Positions 44,601 through 58,300 of a stretch of DNA of 64,000 nt are shown one piece after another. The translations under genes and the position numbers were made by a program. Origin of the DNA: Symsagittifera roscoffensis (taxonomy: Eukaryota; Xenacoelomorpha; Acoela; Convolutidae); NCBI RefSeq assembly GCF_963678635.1, contig NC_087064.1, positions 63,171,548 to 63,235,547 on the forward strand, read 5' to 3'. The notes beneath the pieces are model-generated. The model searched no databases. It saw nothing but the letters and a program-made list of their open reading frames with translations, and was not told where the DNA came from. Positions within the stretch are counted from its first letter, which is position 1. Each line of letters begins with the position of its first letter.

Positions 44601-47483
44601 TATAGGTGGATTTCAAACTAAAATGAGAATCTGGACAGCAAGCAAATGATCAAAATGGCAATCAACAAAAAATTATTATTTTCCAGGACCAGATGTTTGT
44701 CATTAATGTAGAAAAAACTATGAATTTTTGGACTAAAAAAACTGGTCCATAAAAACAAATAATGATTTTTTCATTGTTTCTACGACCTGACATTTTTTTT
44801 CGAAAAACTGAACGAAAAAAGTATTTGGAGCCATATTAAGGGCAAAAAAATAGAATCGTTCAGAGCGCAAACATTACCATACTGATCTGTTTCTTAAAAT
44901 TTCACGTCAGGAGGAAAACTTTTTGCATGGAACGAAACCTGGCTTTTTTAGACCCAAGATAAGTCGACAAATTCTTGAATCTTATTTTGCTCATTGAAAG
45001 GTCTTCACAAAATATTTTAAAAAAAAGAGCACAATTTTTTCGTTCACTAGTGTATTAATAGTGTAACTTTTATCAGAGCTATTATAGAACAAATAAGCAA
45101 CACATAAAGCCAATCAATCAAATCACTCGACATCAACTGAAAATGTCACTGCTCTAACTAAAAAAAAAAACAGTTTCATTTTGCCCTCAGTACTTTAATA
45201 GTGACAAGAGTTAAACATCAATTTCAGCCGTCTTACATTTCTGGTAAAAACTGATTAAAAAAAATTCCATCCTAATGAACGTTTTTGCCATTTGTTTATT
45301 TAATTTGCTTTCAACTCAGACCAGTTCTTACGGTGATCAAAAATTATTTCTTCATGTGAGTATCAGAGTAAAAAAATTAAGGAAAAAAACAGTTAAAAAA
45401 TAAAATGTTTCACATTAGAAAAGCCTTTATCTCAGAAATGGACCAAAAGTGTTACGAAAAAAGTTCAATGGGACCAATAGTGGTAAGAAACATGTCTTGG
45501 TTTGAAATATCTACCAGTTATTACTGATCTGAAAACCAAGACTAAATTTGATATGGACACTTCCTCAAAAAAAGTGGAGGAAAAAGTGATCATGCAAATT
45601 GAAATAATCACACTGGAAAACTTGAGTATAATCAGTTTTTTTTGACAATTCAGCAAAAATAGACTTTTTGCAGAAGGCCCAAAAAGTTAATTTTTGTAAC
45701 ATATATTTAATCAGTCAGTTTTTTTAGGTATTTAGAAAAAATCAATATGAAACGCCAAACATTTTATTCAATTCTACAACTACTCCATTTCCATAAGATA
45801 CATTTCTGACTTTAAGTTTTCTTGTGCTGTTGAAGGAAATTACGCTGACGACAAAATCTGTTGTCAGCTAAAACGCAACCAGTTAAGCAAAATAAATAAC
45901 AATGCTTTGGGTGAAAGCAGAAAAAAAATCAGAGGTGCTTCTTTCTTGAACTACAACTGAGCAAGCTACACAAAATTTGGTTTTAACTCTCTAAACTGGC
46001 TAATTTCGAGAATTTTTTGACAGTATTTTCTTGAAAATTCAAAAAAAAAATAATTAAACGACAGCAAACGATCTGATCTCAATTTTTGAAACAAAGCGCT
46101 TATAAATTTATTGGATTCTGAAAATGTTACACTGATGGACAAAGTCAAGCTCAAACTCAGGCTTTTCTTCTGTGAAATGCCTGTTTTCAAGGATCATTTT
46201 GGACAAATTTCACAGGGACTCTAAGCAAAACATTTATATAGGCCAAGAATATTTCCGATCAGAGCTGCCAAATATGAAGTATCAAAATTTAGTTTCAAAG
46301 GCTTACCAGCTTTGTCCGGGTCTGAAAATGTTAGTTTTTCAAGTCAAAGATTGAGACTTCCACAGACATCAGTTCAGATCTATTGCTGTCGGTCGGTTTG
46401 AAATTCCAAATAAATATTGTTCAAAAAAGTCTTTGAAATCAGGCATTTTAGATTAAAAACGAAAATTTGTTTTTCAATTATCCACTAGTGTTTTATAATT
46501 TTGTCAAGCTGACGTGACATATATGGTCAAGGAGGAGATAACTAATCAATTAATTAAGAAAAAACAATTTGCGTTAACATTATCGATCGACAAACTTCCA
46601 TGACTTTGTGTTTTTATAGGAAAACGCAACAAAAGTTCAACACTGATTTTTGAATCAGAACTGATCGAACTATTTAAAAAAACTTTTAAAGAAAAGGCGT
46701 CTTTTGAGGCTACGATATTATGCAAGACAAAGCTCACCGGAGCGTGTATGTTTAAAAGAAGATAAATGAATTTAAATATAGTTTTAAAATGACACACTTT
46801 GAAGAAATAACAACTCAACAAACTCTTGACCACAATTATGTTGCAAAAAATGACATTTATGAGTGTAAATAAGCGGAAAAATGTTTAATCATTGTTGAGA
46901 TTTTATCTTTTTTTTTAACAAAGTGTTGAAAATTCAAGCTCAAATTTGATTTTCGATTTTTGATTTCTTTTGAACTCAATTCAAATTCAATTGTTATAAT
47001 CTAAAAAGTGATGATAATACATACTGAGCGAAATTGAAAACGCATCATCTAAAAATTTGCTCAAAACTTTCGAACTAATCAAAAAATCCTTATATCACCA
47101 AATAGTTTGCACCAAATTTGTTAGCAAATTTGAAGCAAAATTAACTAGAGCAAATGAAATAGCCAGTGACAAAATTGAACTGCCCATCAAGCTTAGTCTG
47201 ACAATTTATCACCATTGGATTTTTTGCAGATAATTTAAACTAATTTTGCAGAACCGGAAAACTGCTAAATGCTTATTTTTTTTGCGAAGTTAACTATCGA
47301 TACTCAGAGGGTTGCTGAAAACATTCGCAATTAATCGAAAATATTTTGAAAATCTAAGTTAATTTGTCCACAGAGGTCCAAAAAATCTGCACAAAATCTA
47401 GCACTTACTATTTTAGCTACATTGGAAAATCAAATTATCTCTCATCTTAAGTGGAGTTTCATTAACACAGCAGTTATATACCG

Positions 47484-47499
47484 GCGTTATTGATAACGC
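47484..47499. promoter_or_regulatory. Perfect 7-bp-stem hairpin GCGTTATTGATAACGC
   Basis: A GC-containing palindrome in AT-rich DNA, about 650 bases upstream of the candidate first exon of paralogue 2 and just after a TATATA-like word. It contains two GATAAC/GTTATC cores. A regulatory role is only a guess. Confidence 0.2.
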
Positions 47500-48138
47500 T
47501 ATTACCTAGCTGACATTATTGAACTGTATTACCTAGTTTATATCACAAACAATTTCGTTTATATCAAAACGTTTTGGAACTGCGGTAAGTACCTTCTCCA
47601 TTTGGTTTCTTATGTTGTATAATATAACTTATTAGCACAATTGCGTCACATAAAAAAACTTGAAAGTATTTCACTAATGTTGACCAAAAAGTTAAACGAC
47701 TGTTAAAAGTTTTTTTTCAGAACAGAAAAAAAATTACCGAATTTTGAAATATTATTTTTATGCCCACTTAATTAAATCATCAAACTATTTCAATCATTCA
47801 TTACAGAAAAAATCTCTTAGCAAAAAAAAGTTGAAAAAATCTCAAAATTATGCTTATTAAACAGGACGTTCAGTATCGCACCTTTGTTCAAACGCCTTCA
47901 AAAAACTCAATTTTAGCTAATCTTTTCAAGCAAAAGCCGCCTTTACATTCAGTTCGTGAAAAAAATAATGTGAAGCTGAATGCTTACTAAAAATAGAGCA
48001 ACGCTTTGATAGTAGCTTATGAGCGGACAAAAGATTTATAGAAAAGCATTAAAAAGTGAGTTAAGCGCCAAACATAGCTGATGAAAGACCAAAGAGCTTT
48101 TTAAATAACAGCCTTTATTCCAGCCTCAAATTATTGAT

Positions 48139-50864
48139 ATGAAAGTTTCATTGTTGCTTTTGAAGTGTACAGCGAAAAATGTAAAGTTGCAAAAAAAAAT
48201 TCCAATGGCTTTCAAAAGTAAGACTCAAAACAAATCTTTCAAATGACGTTTAACCGAGTAGAATGTATGTCAATCCAAAACAAGCTACAGTTTACTTAGA
48301 CACTTGAAAAGAAAATTTCTGAGAAAATCGTTGGATTAGTATATGTGAAAATAGTTCTCAATTAAATAGAATATTTTTGCTTGGTCAGTTATTGGAATTA
48401 GTTTTGTTTTAGGCGATTGAAATAATAGGAGATATGACATTGACATCTGCTTTGATATATGGTAACTATTTTTCAATTATTTTAACGCTACTATTAATCA
48501 AGCTACTATTAACCAAAAAGACTGACTAGGATTGTAACATTTTTCAAAATTATCGAATGGGTTTAAAATAAATCAACCAATCTAGGGTGATCATCCAACT
48601 CTTGTGACAAGTTGTCTCTGATAATTGCAAAACTCTTTGAGCATAACCTTAGAAACCTAAACAACAAAACAGCATATGTTGAGAGTTTCACTTTGGGCAA
48701 CTGTGATACTACAATTCTGTAAACTTCACTTAACCATCAAAAAGTATCAACAATAAAATGAAAAATCGTTTTTGCGGTCGTTCTAGCTTCTATGATTGCT
48801 TTTATTTCACGCTGGTAAAGTTGAATATTAATCTTTGAACCAAAGTTGCTCTTGCAAAAATGCAGATGAATACACACACTGATTGATTGGTTATTTAATA
48901 CTTGTTTATATTTATAGGATAGGGTTATCAAATCAAATAACTTCACTACTGAGCACACAGTCGTATCGGAGCTTTTTAAACAGGACTGGCTTATATCAAA
49001 AGTTGACGACCGGAAGAAGCGTTTTCACTTTAGAGAATAGGCATTGTCGTTTGAGGAATTGAGTAAATTGTTAGAAAATTCTTATCCGTTCAAAAATCTG
49101 ATTTTATCTATGCTGCTAAAATTGCTCTGATGAAAAGTTTATTAGTAAAAACAAACAACTTCTATTTTTGTGGATGAGGGATGGGATAGCAGCTGACTCA
49201 TGAACTACTCAAAAAAAAGCATTTAAGGGCTGGCATTTAAATAACGTTTTAAAAGAGCGTAATCTTTGGTGCATGCACAATTGCGTTTGAATTATATCTT
49301 TTTGAACTAGAGTCTTTTTGTAAAAAAAAAAAAGCATCTGCAATCTTATTTTAAAAACAACGCTGTTAATGATAATTGATCAACAAAAAAACACATATAG
49401 TTTCGATGCGTGTACATTCATTGCCCATTCAACTCTCTGACTATTTCAAGTCTTTTGAAACAACTCAAATCAACCATGGAAACTCTAAAATATAGTCTTT
49501 CATGAAATGAACCCTCTCAAAGTTAGCCTAACTCATCTTATTTTATTTTAATTATTTTAGGTGCTCCTAGCATGAATTCAATCAATTCATCATCTAAAAG
49601 AACCCAATATCAACAAAAGAACGATACTTTTCCATGTGGATCATTATCACCCTGTCTATGTACAAAATCAGCACAAGATCCAGGTCTTACAATTGTAAGC
49701 CAATGCCCTGTGGAAAACTTTTTTTTGACGATTACAGGGATTGAAGCTAATAGGGTAAAAATTATACCTGCGATCATGTCTAAATTTGACGGTTTCAAAA
49801 TGAATATCTCAATCATGAATACTACAATAAAGTCAATTGAAGATTTACACATCAAAGACGTGCATGTGCAGATAGAACGTGCGTTGGGAGACATAAAAAC
49901 TCTGATATTCAAAAACAATACACAATTGGTTCTTCCAGAGTTCGACAGAATTAGAATGGCTGGATCAGAAAACTTAGTTTTTTGCAAAAATGCAGTCAGT
50001 CAGATAACTGGATATGCAATTAGAGCACAAAAAGTGATTTTTTTTCATCTGGGAAGTTTCAGTATGAATTTTTCACACGAGGAAAACAATGACCATTTTT
50101 CCGATATGATTGCCAGATCTATTTATGTAGAAGGAATCATGTCGGACATTTTTCTGCCAATAGATACGTTTTTGGATAGAGTAGTAATCAAAAAAGTTCA
50201 ATCGTTCACAAATAGTGAGCTGCTGCAGAAGGATGCTTTAAGGAAATCAAGAATAGAAAAAGAGATACGAATAGAAGAAAGTATTCACGTTACTTTACCC
50301 AAAGATTTTATGAATGGTGAACTTGTGAGTAATACAAACCTACCACCTCCAATTGATTTTACCATTGATCCCTGGAACGTTCAACAAAATGTTTTTGTTG
50401 AAGCCAGAGTGCCTTATATAAAAACTTTCAATGGCGTCGCGTTGAATGATGCTCAGAGAAAAGCTTTGATAACAGACAATACTGGAAAAAATTGTGCTAT
50501 ATTCTGCCAATGTGGTCAAAAATTGAAAAGAAGTTGCAGCTCTTGTGATGAAAAACACAAAAAAAACTGTGCAATTTGCATCAAGAATAAAATAAAATTG
50601 GGCAATCAAGATATGTACAAACAAATTTGTTCAATTAAAAATATGTCAATTGTGAATGGCCCAGCTCAAATTTATTCATCTTCAACTGCTTCAAACTTAC
50701 TCAAATCTACTAAAACGAACGACAAGACAATTCAAACTATTCAAACAACATGTTCTGATGCCTATGTCTCGAAAATCACAGAGTTGTCAATCGGGCAGAA
50801 AATTTATTTTTATTCGACCATGCTCATTGCTACTTTGGCAGTCAAAATAGTACTTCAGTCATAA
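48139..50864 (+). CDS. Putative LRR-type surface protein with eight-cysteine module (paralogue 2)
   Basis: The main exon 49561-50864 is well supported by the ORF and an ATTATTTTAG acceptor. It enters at phase 1, as in paralogue 1. Tentative upstream exons are 48139-48180 (MKVSLLLLKC, weak signal-like) and 48413-48461. The phases fit (0, then 1) and give 464 residues, close to 461 in paralogue 1, but these two exons are uncertain. The mature part has a Cys cap (PCGSLSPCLC...QCPV), a region with spaced hydrophobics, DPWNV (LRR C-cap-like), NGVALNDAQRKAL, and from residue 342 the module CX3CXCX7CX2CX7CX2CX16C. It ends in a hydrophobic stretch (FYSTMLIATLAVKIVLQS) without a cytoplasmic tail, so it may be GPI-anchored or tail-inserted, unlike paralogue 1. 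Several NxT/S sequons are present. It points away from paralogue 1 (head-to-head arrangement). Confidence 0.72.
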
Positions 50865-51426
50865 ACGAACACTGCGATTGAAGAAACTCATTGCAACTGA
50901 ATTAGTAGAGGGGTTTTGCTTTGAAAAAACCAGCAGTTTTGATTTTCTAAGCTTTCATTGCTAAAAACTTGAAACCCGAGTTGACAAAATCTGCAGCACC
51001 GGAAAGTTTTATGAAGAAAATGGCTTTTGTCGCAACTTTTTTGATTAAAAGAGACAATCAAATCCTCTCGATAAGAGAAAATTTTTTATGAGTGCAATTG
51101 TTTATAAGAAAAAATGAAAAAAAAAATCGAAATAATTTGTCCTAACTTTGTCACTAAGCATGTGTCTTTTTTGCCTCAAAAACACTTTTGACCTCAGAAG
51201 GCACAGGTCAATAAGTTTATTTAATGACTCCTTGCATCCATTTTAATATTTCATAATTGAGCAAAAACGATAAAGGATAGGAAGTTTATGTAATGCAGAT
51301 CTTAATTTGTAATCAAAATAGTTTGTGATAAATTGTTGGTTCCATCATATAGATATTGTCAATGTACATATTGCAGATTGAAATTAAGGAACGGTTGAAA
51401 AAAAAACTTAAAAATGACAATATTTT
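50865..51426. other. Gene-less stretch downstream of paralogue 2
   Basis: 3' flank of the gene; AT-rich, no repeat or ORF of note. Confidence 0.4.
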
Positions 51427-52608
51427 TCCCGTGAGCGAAACAAAATTTTAACGCAGGCATGCAATTTTTGCCAAAAACGTGTTATGAAGACATATGCTAC
51501 AACTAACAACCTTCAAATCGATTATCTAGGGAAAAACATACATGTTTCATATGAAAAAGTTTTATACGTTTTTACTCTACACCTTGCTTATATAATCATT
51601 ACTAAAACACTCTTAAACTGTTTATTCGGGATCAAACTTCAAGCATACTAGATACAAATTGTATACAGATTATACCAAATTATCTACAAAATATTTACAG
51701 ATTATCTACATACTATATACAGATATTAAAAAGATTACATAGATAGAATGTACGGATTATGTATCGATTTTCTCAACATATTGGTGTATCAAACAGTATG
51801 AGTATAATGGAACAAAATTATAATGAAGGCTTTTCATCTGAAATTTTGTACTGATGCTTGATCTGAAAAAAAAGTCATAAGTAAGAGTAAATGCAAAAGT
51901 TGGTAATGTCGATGTAAGTGGCAGCAAAAATTAGTTTAACTTTACTTTAGACTTTAACTTTTTCTGTGAGCGGAACAAAAATTTAACGCTGGCATGCAAT
52001 TTTGCCTAAAACGTGTTTTGAAGACATATGGTACAACTAAAAACCTTGAAATCGATTATCTAGGGAAAAACATACATGTTTCATATCTTTTGTGAATTTA
52101 TATGAAAAAGTTTTATACGTTTTTACTCTACACCTTCCTTATATAATCATATATCAAACACTCTTAAACTGTTTACTCGGGATCAAACTTCATGCATACT
52201 AGTTACAAATTGTATACAGATTATATCCAAATTATCTACAAAACATTTGAAGATTATCTACATATTATATACATATATTAAAAGGATTACATAGATAGAA
52301 TGTACGGATTATGTACCGATTTTCTCAACATACTGGTCCATCAAACAGTATGAGTATAATGGAACAAAAGTATAATGAAGGCTTCTCATTTTAAATTTTG
52401 TGCTGATGCTTGATCTGAAAAAAAAAGTCATAAGTAAGAGTAAATGCAAAAGTTGGTAATGTCGAAGTAAGTGGCAGCAGAAATTAGCTTAACTTTACTT
52501 TAGACTTTACTTTTTTCTGTGAGCGAAACAAAACTTTAACGCTGGCATGCACTTTTGCCTTAAACGTGTTTTGAAGACATATGGTACAACTAACAACCTT
52601 GAAATTTA
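51427..52608. repeat. Tandem repeat, ~535-553-bp unit, about 2.2 copies
   Basis: The units start at GTGAGCG at 51431, 51966 and 52519. Shared internal words include CGTGTTTTGAAGACATATG, ATCTAGGGAAAAACATACAT and GGATCAAACTTCA. Copies are roughly 90% alike by eye. Each contains TACAGATTATCTACA-type short repeats. Confidence 0.88.
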
Positions 52609-52639
52609 GAGATCAACTGCAGGTCTTGAATAAAAAAAA

Positions 52640-55340
52640 ACAAAAATCGATTATTCAGCCTAGCAATTAATCTATTTTTGTAGAAAAAAAATCGATTATA
52701 TATTTATCGACAAAATTATTGTTAGCAAAACGGCTGCAATAAATTGCTGCAACCCGCATTGACCAAAATGGATAAAAGCCAATTGTATACAGAAAAATCG
52801 AGAGGTTAACATTAGTACAGAATTCAATACCGATAATTCTTTTTGAACAAAACTAAATGGATTTATAGCCCAAAAAATCAGGAAGTATTCTACAAAACCT
52901 GTATAAAAAATTCTATTCTACGAAACCTGTATATAATTTGTAGGTAGTTTGTATTTAATCTGTATTTAACCTATATGAAACAAAACTTATATATAATCAA
53001 ATAGAATCTCTACATAGTCTGTATTTAATATGTAGATCATCTGTATACGTTTTTCGTAAAACTGATTATACTGTCTCAAAACTAGACATCGTAACAAGGT
53101 CAAATTTAACTGACCATGAACTAAACTAAGTAATGGTTTTTTCACGAACGTTGGAAAAAAATTGCGCCAAGGAAAAATTTTTCCTAAATGTAATTCTTCA
53201 ATCACTTGAGAAGAGTTGCTCATCGCAAAATAGAACTTTCAACAGATATCTCTAGAACACCGCCACCTAAGGTGAAAACAAATACATTTTTAGGCAACAT
53301 TTATTTTAATACCAATTCTAATATCAACCATTTTAGCGAAATGAATTTACCAAAATCAACAAAACAAACAGAAAAAGTAGTTAAAAAATATTTTTGGTGC
53401 AACATATTTGCACTTCACTGAATTTAATAGTTTCTTCTCAGATCGATAGTTTGAAGAAATTTCTCAAATTTAAAAATTTGTTTACCACAGGAATCCTCAG
53501 CTTGCAAAACTTTAGAAGGATATCTTCAAAAAAAATTTATACTGTTTTCATACAAAAAATATACATTTAATCTACAGCTCATATACAGGTAATACTTTGT
53601 TAAGATTGTATTCTGATTAAAAACAGATTATCTACAGTTCAATTGCAGATTTTATAGAAAAGAAAAATCGATTATTCAGGCACAACAATCTATCTATTTG
53701 TGTAGAAAAAAAATCGATTCTATCTGTATAGACTCAATTATCGTTCGCAAAATGGCTGCAGATAAATTGCTGTAACCAGTAAGGAAAAAAAGGAAAAACC
53801 AATTATATACAAAAAAAATCGACAGATTAACATTAGTACAGAATCTGTCTATCTAGAACAGCTTTGCGTGCAATAAACACTTTTTCTTTTCTACGAAACC
53901 GTTATATAATATATAGGTAATCTTCATTTAATCAGAATTTAACCTGTATAAAACAAAGCATGTAAATAATCAAACTTAATCTCTAGATAGTCTGTATATA
54001 ATATGTAGATCATCTGTATACGTTTTTCGTAAAACTGATTATATTGTCTCAAAAGTAGACATCGTAACAAGGTCAAATTTAACTAACCATGACCTAAACT
54101 ACGGAATGGTTTTTCAAAAATGTTGAAAACTTTTTGCTCAGGAAAGTTTTTCCTCAAAGTAATTCTTCAATCACTTAGGAAGAGCTGCTCAGCGCTAACT
54201 ACAACTTTCCTAAAATTCCTCCTGAACTTCGCAATTCAAGGTCAAAAAAAATACTTTTTTGCGCGAAATTTATCTTAATACCATTTCTAAGATCAACTAT
54301 TTTAAGGCACCAAGTTTATCAAAATCAACAAAACAAACAGGAAAATTATTTAAACAAATTAATTATTGGTGCAACATACTTGCACTCCACTGATTTTAAT
54401 AGTTTCTACTCAGACCGATCGGGGGCGTTCACAAGTGCCAAAGTACAACAGTGCCGAAAAAGGCGGGAAAATTTCGGAATAATTTAAACGCATTTTCTAA
54501 AGAGCGGAAAATAACTGACGCTAATTAACAGAGAAAATCACTCCAATTTTGGAGCCAAAATGTCTGCAACTGCAAATTAAACAATTATTTTGGCAGCAAA
54601 ACGTCTTAAGTGGCAAATTTTCTTGCTCAAAATTTTAAAGTGCTTTCAATTTATTGTAATGATTGTAATTGATTGCCGTTTAATTTTTGATTGTCGCTTT
54701 TAAGATGACGAAATTTGTCCAAATTTTCGGCACTGTTGAACAAAGTTTTCATTTTCGACACTGTTGAACAAAATTTTCATTTTCGGCTCTGTTGTACTTC
54801 GGCACTGTTGTACTGCCCCGACCGATCATTCGAAAAATTTCGCAAAAAAATGTTTTGCTGACCGCAGGAATCCTCAGATTGTAAAATCTTAGAAGGATAT
54901 CTTGAAATATCTAGTTTGCGTTAAACAGCTCTCCTCGGGTGATTTCAGGTGCTTAACAAAGAGGAAAGATTTACCTGATTACAAATTTATGCAGACCAAA
55001 TGTAATTTAAAAAGCTTCTTAAAGATTTGGATGATTATTAAAGAAGTTGAAATTTTTAAAGCCCTTATAGTTTAGGGACAATAGACAATATAAACAAAAT
55101 ATTCTGGTTTTATATAAATCCTATAGATGTTATCTATAGATAGTATACAGATTGTCTGCAGATTATATAAGACTTTGCAATATAGAGATAATTTACTGAA
55201 TTTTTACATATTATCTACAGATTAAATACAGGTTTTAGAGAACAGAAAAATTGATTATTTAGGCACTAAAATCTATATAATTTGGTGAAAAATAATCAAT
55301 TCTATTTGTATGGACTCGATTATTGTTCGCAAAACGGTTT
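52640..55340. repeat. ~1 kb tandem repeat, two units plus part of a third
   Basis: Anchors recur at constant offset: AATCGATTATTCAG at 52645 and 53666, CATCGTAACAAGGTC at 53087 and 54060, GAATCCTCAG at 53491 and 54868. The last offset (1377) exceeds the others by the length of the inserted MITE plus its target duplication (407). A third, weaker start is at about 55249. The 71-codon ORF at 53206 lies inside a unit and is not conserved as a frame in the next unit. Confidence 0.85.
54421..54819 (+). mobile_element. hAT-type MITE, 399 bp, with perfect 8-bp target duplication
   Basis: The left end GGGGGCGTTCACAAGTGCC and the right end (opposite strand) GGGGCAGTACAACAGTGCC are imperfect inverted repeats, extended by AAGTACAACAG.GCCGAAAA. 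Both flanks carry GACCGATC (54413-54420 and 54820-54827). The right end has extra tandem copies of GGCACTGTTGAACAAA-type words. It has no ORF. The corresponding position in the previous ~1 kb repeat unit (53440-53447, AGATCGAT) is empty, which directly shows the insertion. Confidence 0.9.
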
Positions 55341-58300
55341 CACATATATCGAATCAAAACTTATGTTAATCTGTGGTCTTCTCTTTAAATAAATGATTTT
55401 TATCCATTATTGTCACTGCGGGTAGCATCAATTCATCTACAACGAAGAACGGATAGAAGAAATTCTTTTTAAGCAAAAATACATAGATTACAGAGCCTAA
55501 ACAATCAGTTTCTCTTTTCCATTAAACCTATCTATAAATGCTGCAAAATTTTGTACTCCTCAATGTTATAGTGAGCTTCATTTAAATGAGGAGAGTTGCC
55601 CAAAGCTCCAAAAAATCCCTCTTTAATTTTGACATAGTGAGAAAGTTACACTTGTGCCAAGTTTCTTGATATGCAATTTCTAAAATCTACCTTTCTATAG
55701 CATTTTTTTTAAACCGTGTTGAGAAATTCAGTACATATTCTGAGTATAAGATGTAGAGAGTCTTTAAAAAATCTGTATGTAATCTATATTTGATCTGCAT
55801 ATACTCCGTATATAATCTGCATATAAAATGTAGATAATCTGTATGTATTCTGTATGCAATCTGCGTCAGATATGCATGACACATGATGCAGAAAAAAATT
55901 TAGTTTCAGTTTTAGTGTGTTGTGCTACATAATAAATTTGCAGAAGAAAATTTTGCAGAAAAAATGCTTTTTAATCGGCTATTAAAAATTTAGAATAAAA
56001 ATTAGAAAATAAATTTCAACACAAGTGATACTTTTTTTTAAAGATGATTGAGTTCTCTCCAATTTTGTCACAGAAGGACTTGTTTTGATTTCATTTAAAG
56101 CTCGTACCACCGCCAGTATGACTTAAAAACGACACCACACTTGACCCTGACCACGAGATTTTTCTGAAATAGGCAAAAAAGGGTGACAGTATAACCTACT
56201 CCATAGCTCCATACGCTTTCGTGGATGGGTCAGAACGGTTGATACATCCAAGAAAAAACTGTTAAAAAACAAATTAAGAGGAAACAAAATATATTTTTAA
56301 AGCTACAATGAGTTTCCAATAAAAAAGAGCGGACTTAGAATACACAACAACTTATCCTAAAGGTTGACCTGACTCGTTTTACACTTTTACTACTGATTAA
56401 TTTAAAAACAAATATTTGAACGAATACAGTCCAGTTTTCAAAAACAGTTAATCAGGAAAAAAAATTGGCTCCTTCGGAAATAAATTAATTTGTTCATTTT
56501 AAATTGTAACAGTAATATGTCGACTCTTTATTTTTCAGAAATTAAAGTTTTTCTTTGAAACCTCCGCAGCCTTGTAACGTAACAATTACTATCCCCCCAA
56601 CAGATTTCTATAAATGGAGTCAATAGTTCAATGGAACGCTATAATCGGGAAAAAAAACGAATTCAAAATAATTCCAAAATATTTCGTCATCATTTACTTA
56701 GGTTAACTACAATTTTGGAAACTTAATGAACCACCTATTGACAAAACTAGACCGATTGCATTTTATTCATTATCGAAGCGAATAAAATCGGTTGGCTTTT
56801 TGTAGCATATTGTCTTTTTGATGCAACTTTTTTTGAATTATACACATACTCTTGAGAGATTTTACACATATTAGAAACAGACTTTTTTTTACTGTCAATT
56901 GATCGAGTGATAAACCAATTTTTTTTAAAACAACCGTTGAAAAACTTAATACAAGTTTCGTTGATTGCCAAGTATAACCTGATGAAAATTTTGGTTTCGC
57001 AATTCAGAATATAGTATTGGCTTTGATGCCTTAATAACAAATACCTGTGCCGAACAAAAATCAATGCAGAGAAAAAAGTACAAAAAACTCAGAAATTTTA
57101 TAAAACGCCGGCATTTCAGAGCCTACATATTTTTCTATTGCCTTTAGATAAAGGTGAGCCTCACCAAAAAGCTTACTTTAGATAATATTTGATCAACTAA
57201 ATGCATCTTGTGATTGTTGCAATTTAAAAAACTAAGTGCAAATACTAACCGATGACTTACATGAGCCCAGAAAACCGAAAAAAGTTTTAAGTATGGGAAG
57301 AACAAAATGTTTAATGAGGTCTTTTAGAGCCAAAGCAGGAGCGATTATGCAATTTTTTATATATTATATAGTCTCTGACCAAACAAGACGATAAGTGTTC
57401 CCATAAAATTTGAAGAAAAACTATCATGTGTCTCTCAGCCAATCCGCGTCAGAAAACTTTGTTCAAAAACTATTACATCTATAGTTTTTCCTCAGTCAAC
57501 CTGCATCAGAAAAACTGTTTGAAAAATTAACCATTACTTTTTAAAATTTTGCTAATAAACTGCTCCTGGCGCAGCAAATAAATCATTAAAAGTTCAGACA
57601 AAAATCATGATTACATACAGCGTTAAAGACCCTTGTCGTTAACATCAGGCGATAGTAGGTCAAACTTTTGATCTTATTTCGAACATCAAAACTACTTGAG
57701 GTTTTATGTCTGCAAAAAAACTATAGCTTCATTCAACAGCTTCGTTGAGAATTCATATAAAAAAAACTGAATAGATGCACAAGTATAAAAAATTCTATAT
57801 GCAAAACTAATTTACGTTATCTTATAATTTAGACCATACTCTTTTTAAAACCACATAGCTGGTTCAAAAATTTTGGTTGAATGTTTAAATAAATTGAACC
57901 AGAGCGAATAAAATGCCAAAATATGTGATGTTAGCAGCATTTTGACAAATATTTAAAAAATAAAATAAACGATTTCAATTATTTACCCGCACTGACAAAC
58001 TTGAGGTTGAAATTGATAAAATACAGTATGAAAATCAATTGTTGGTACCCATTCAGTTAAGTTAATCTATTTGAATTCGACTTTAGCAACGTCTTACAGC
58101 AGAATAACAACCAATTTTATCGCCTAGTATATCAATTTAATAAAAAATTTGCAAGACAATGAAATCCATCAAAAACTAAAAAAACTGATTTTAGCTTTTG
58201 CTCCAAAGTGAGAGCAAATTTTTGAACAAGAGAAAAAACTCCATTAGAGCTGGAGTGAGCAGTCACTCGGTGATAGATTCTTACAGTGACTCACTCGAGG

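Larger units (their letters stand above)
43037..48138. other. Intergenic region between the divergent paralogues
   Basis: No supportable gene. It contains an LTR-like remnant (44240-44600) and a small perfect hairpin (47484-47499). Short ORFs such as those at 43441, 45465, 45966 and 46546 have background AT composition and no motifs. A GT donor context (GAACTGCGGTAAGT) near 47583 could end a noncoding first exon of the right-hand gene. Confidence 0.4.

Noticed and set aside
55687-55884. 65-codon - strand ORF with YRLHTDYL-type words
   Set aside because: Produced by the TGTATATAATCTG short repeat.
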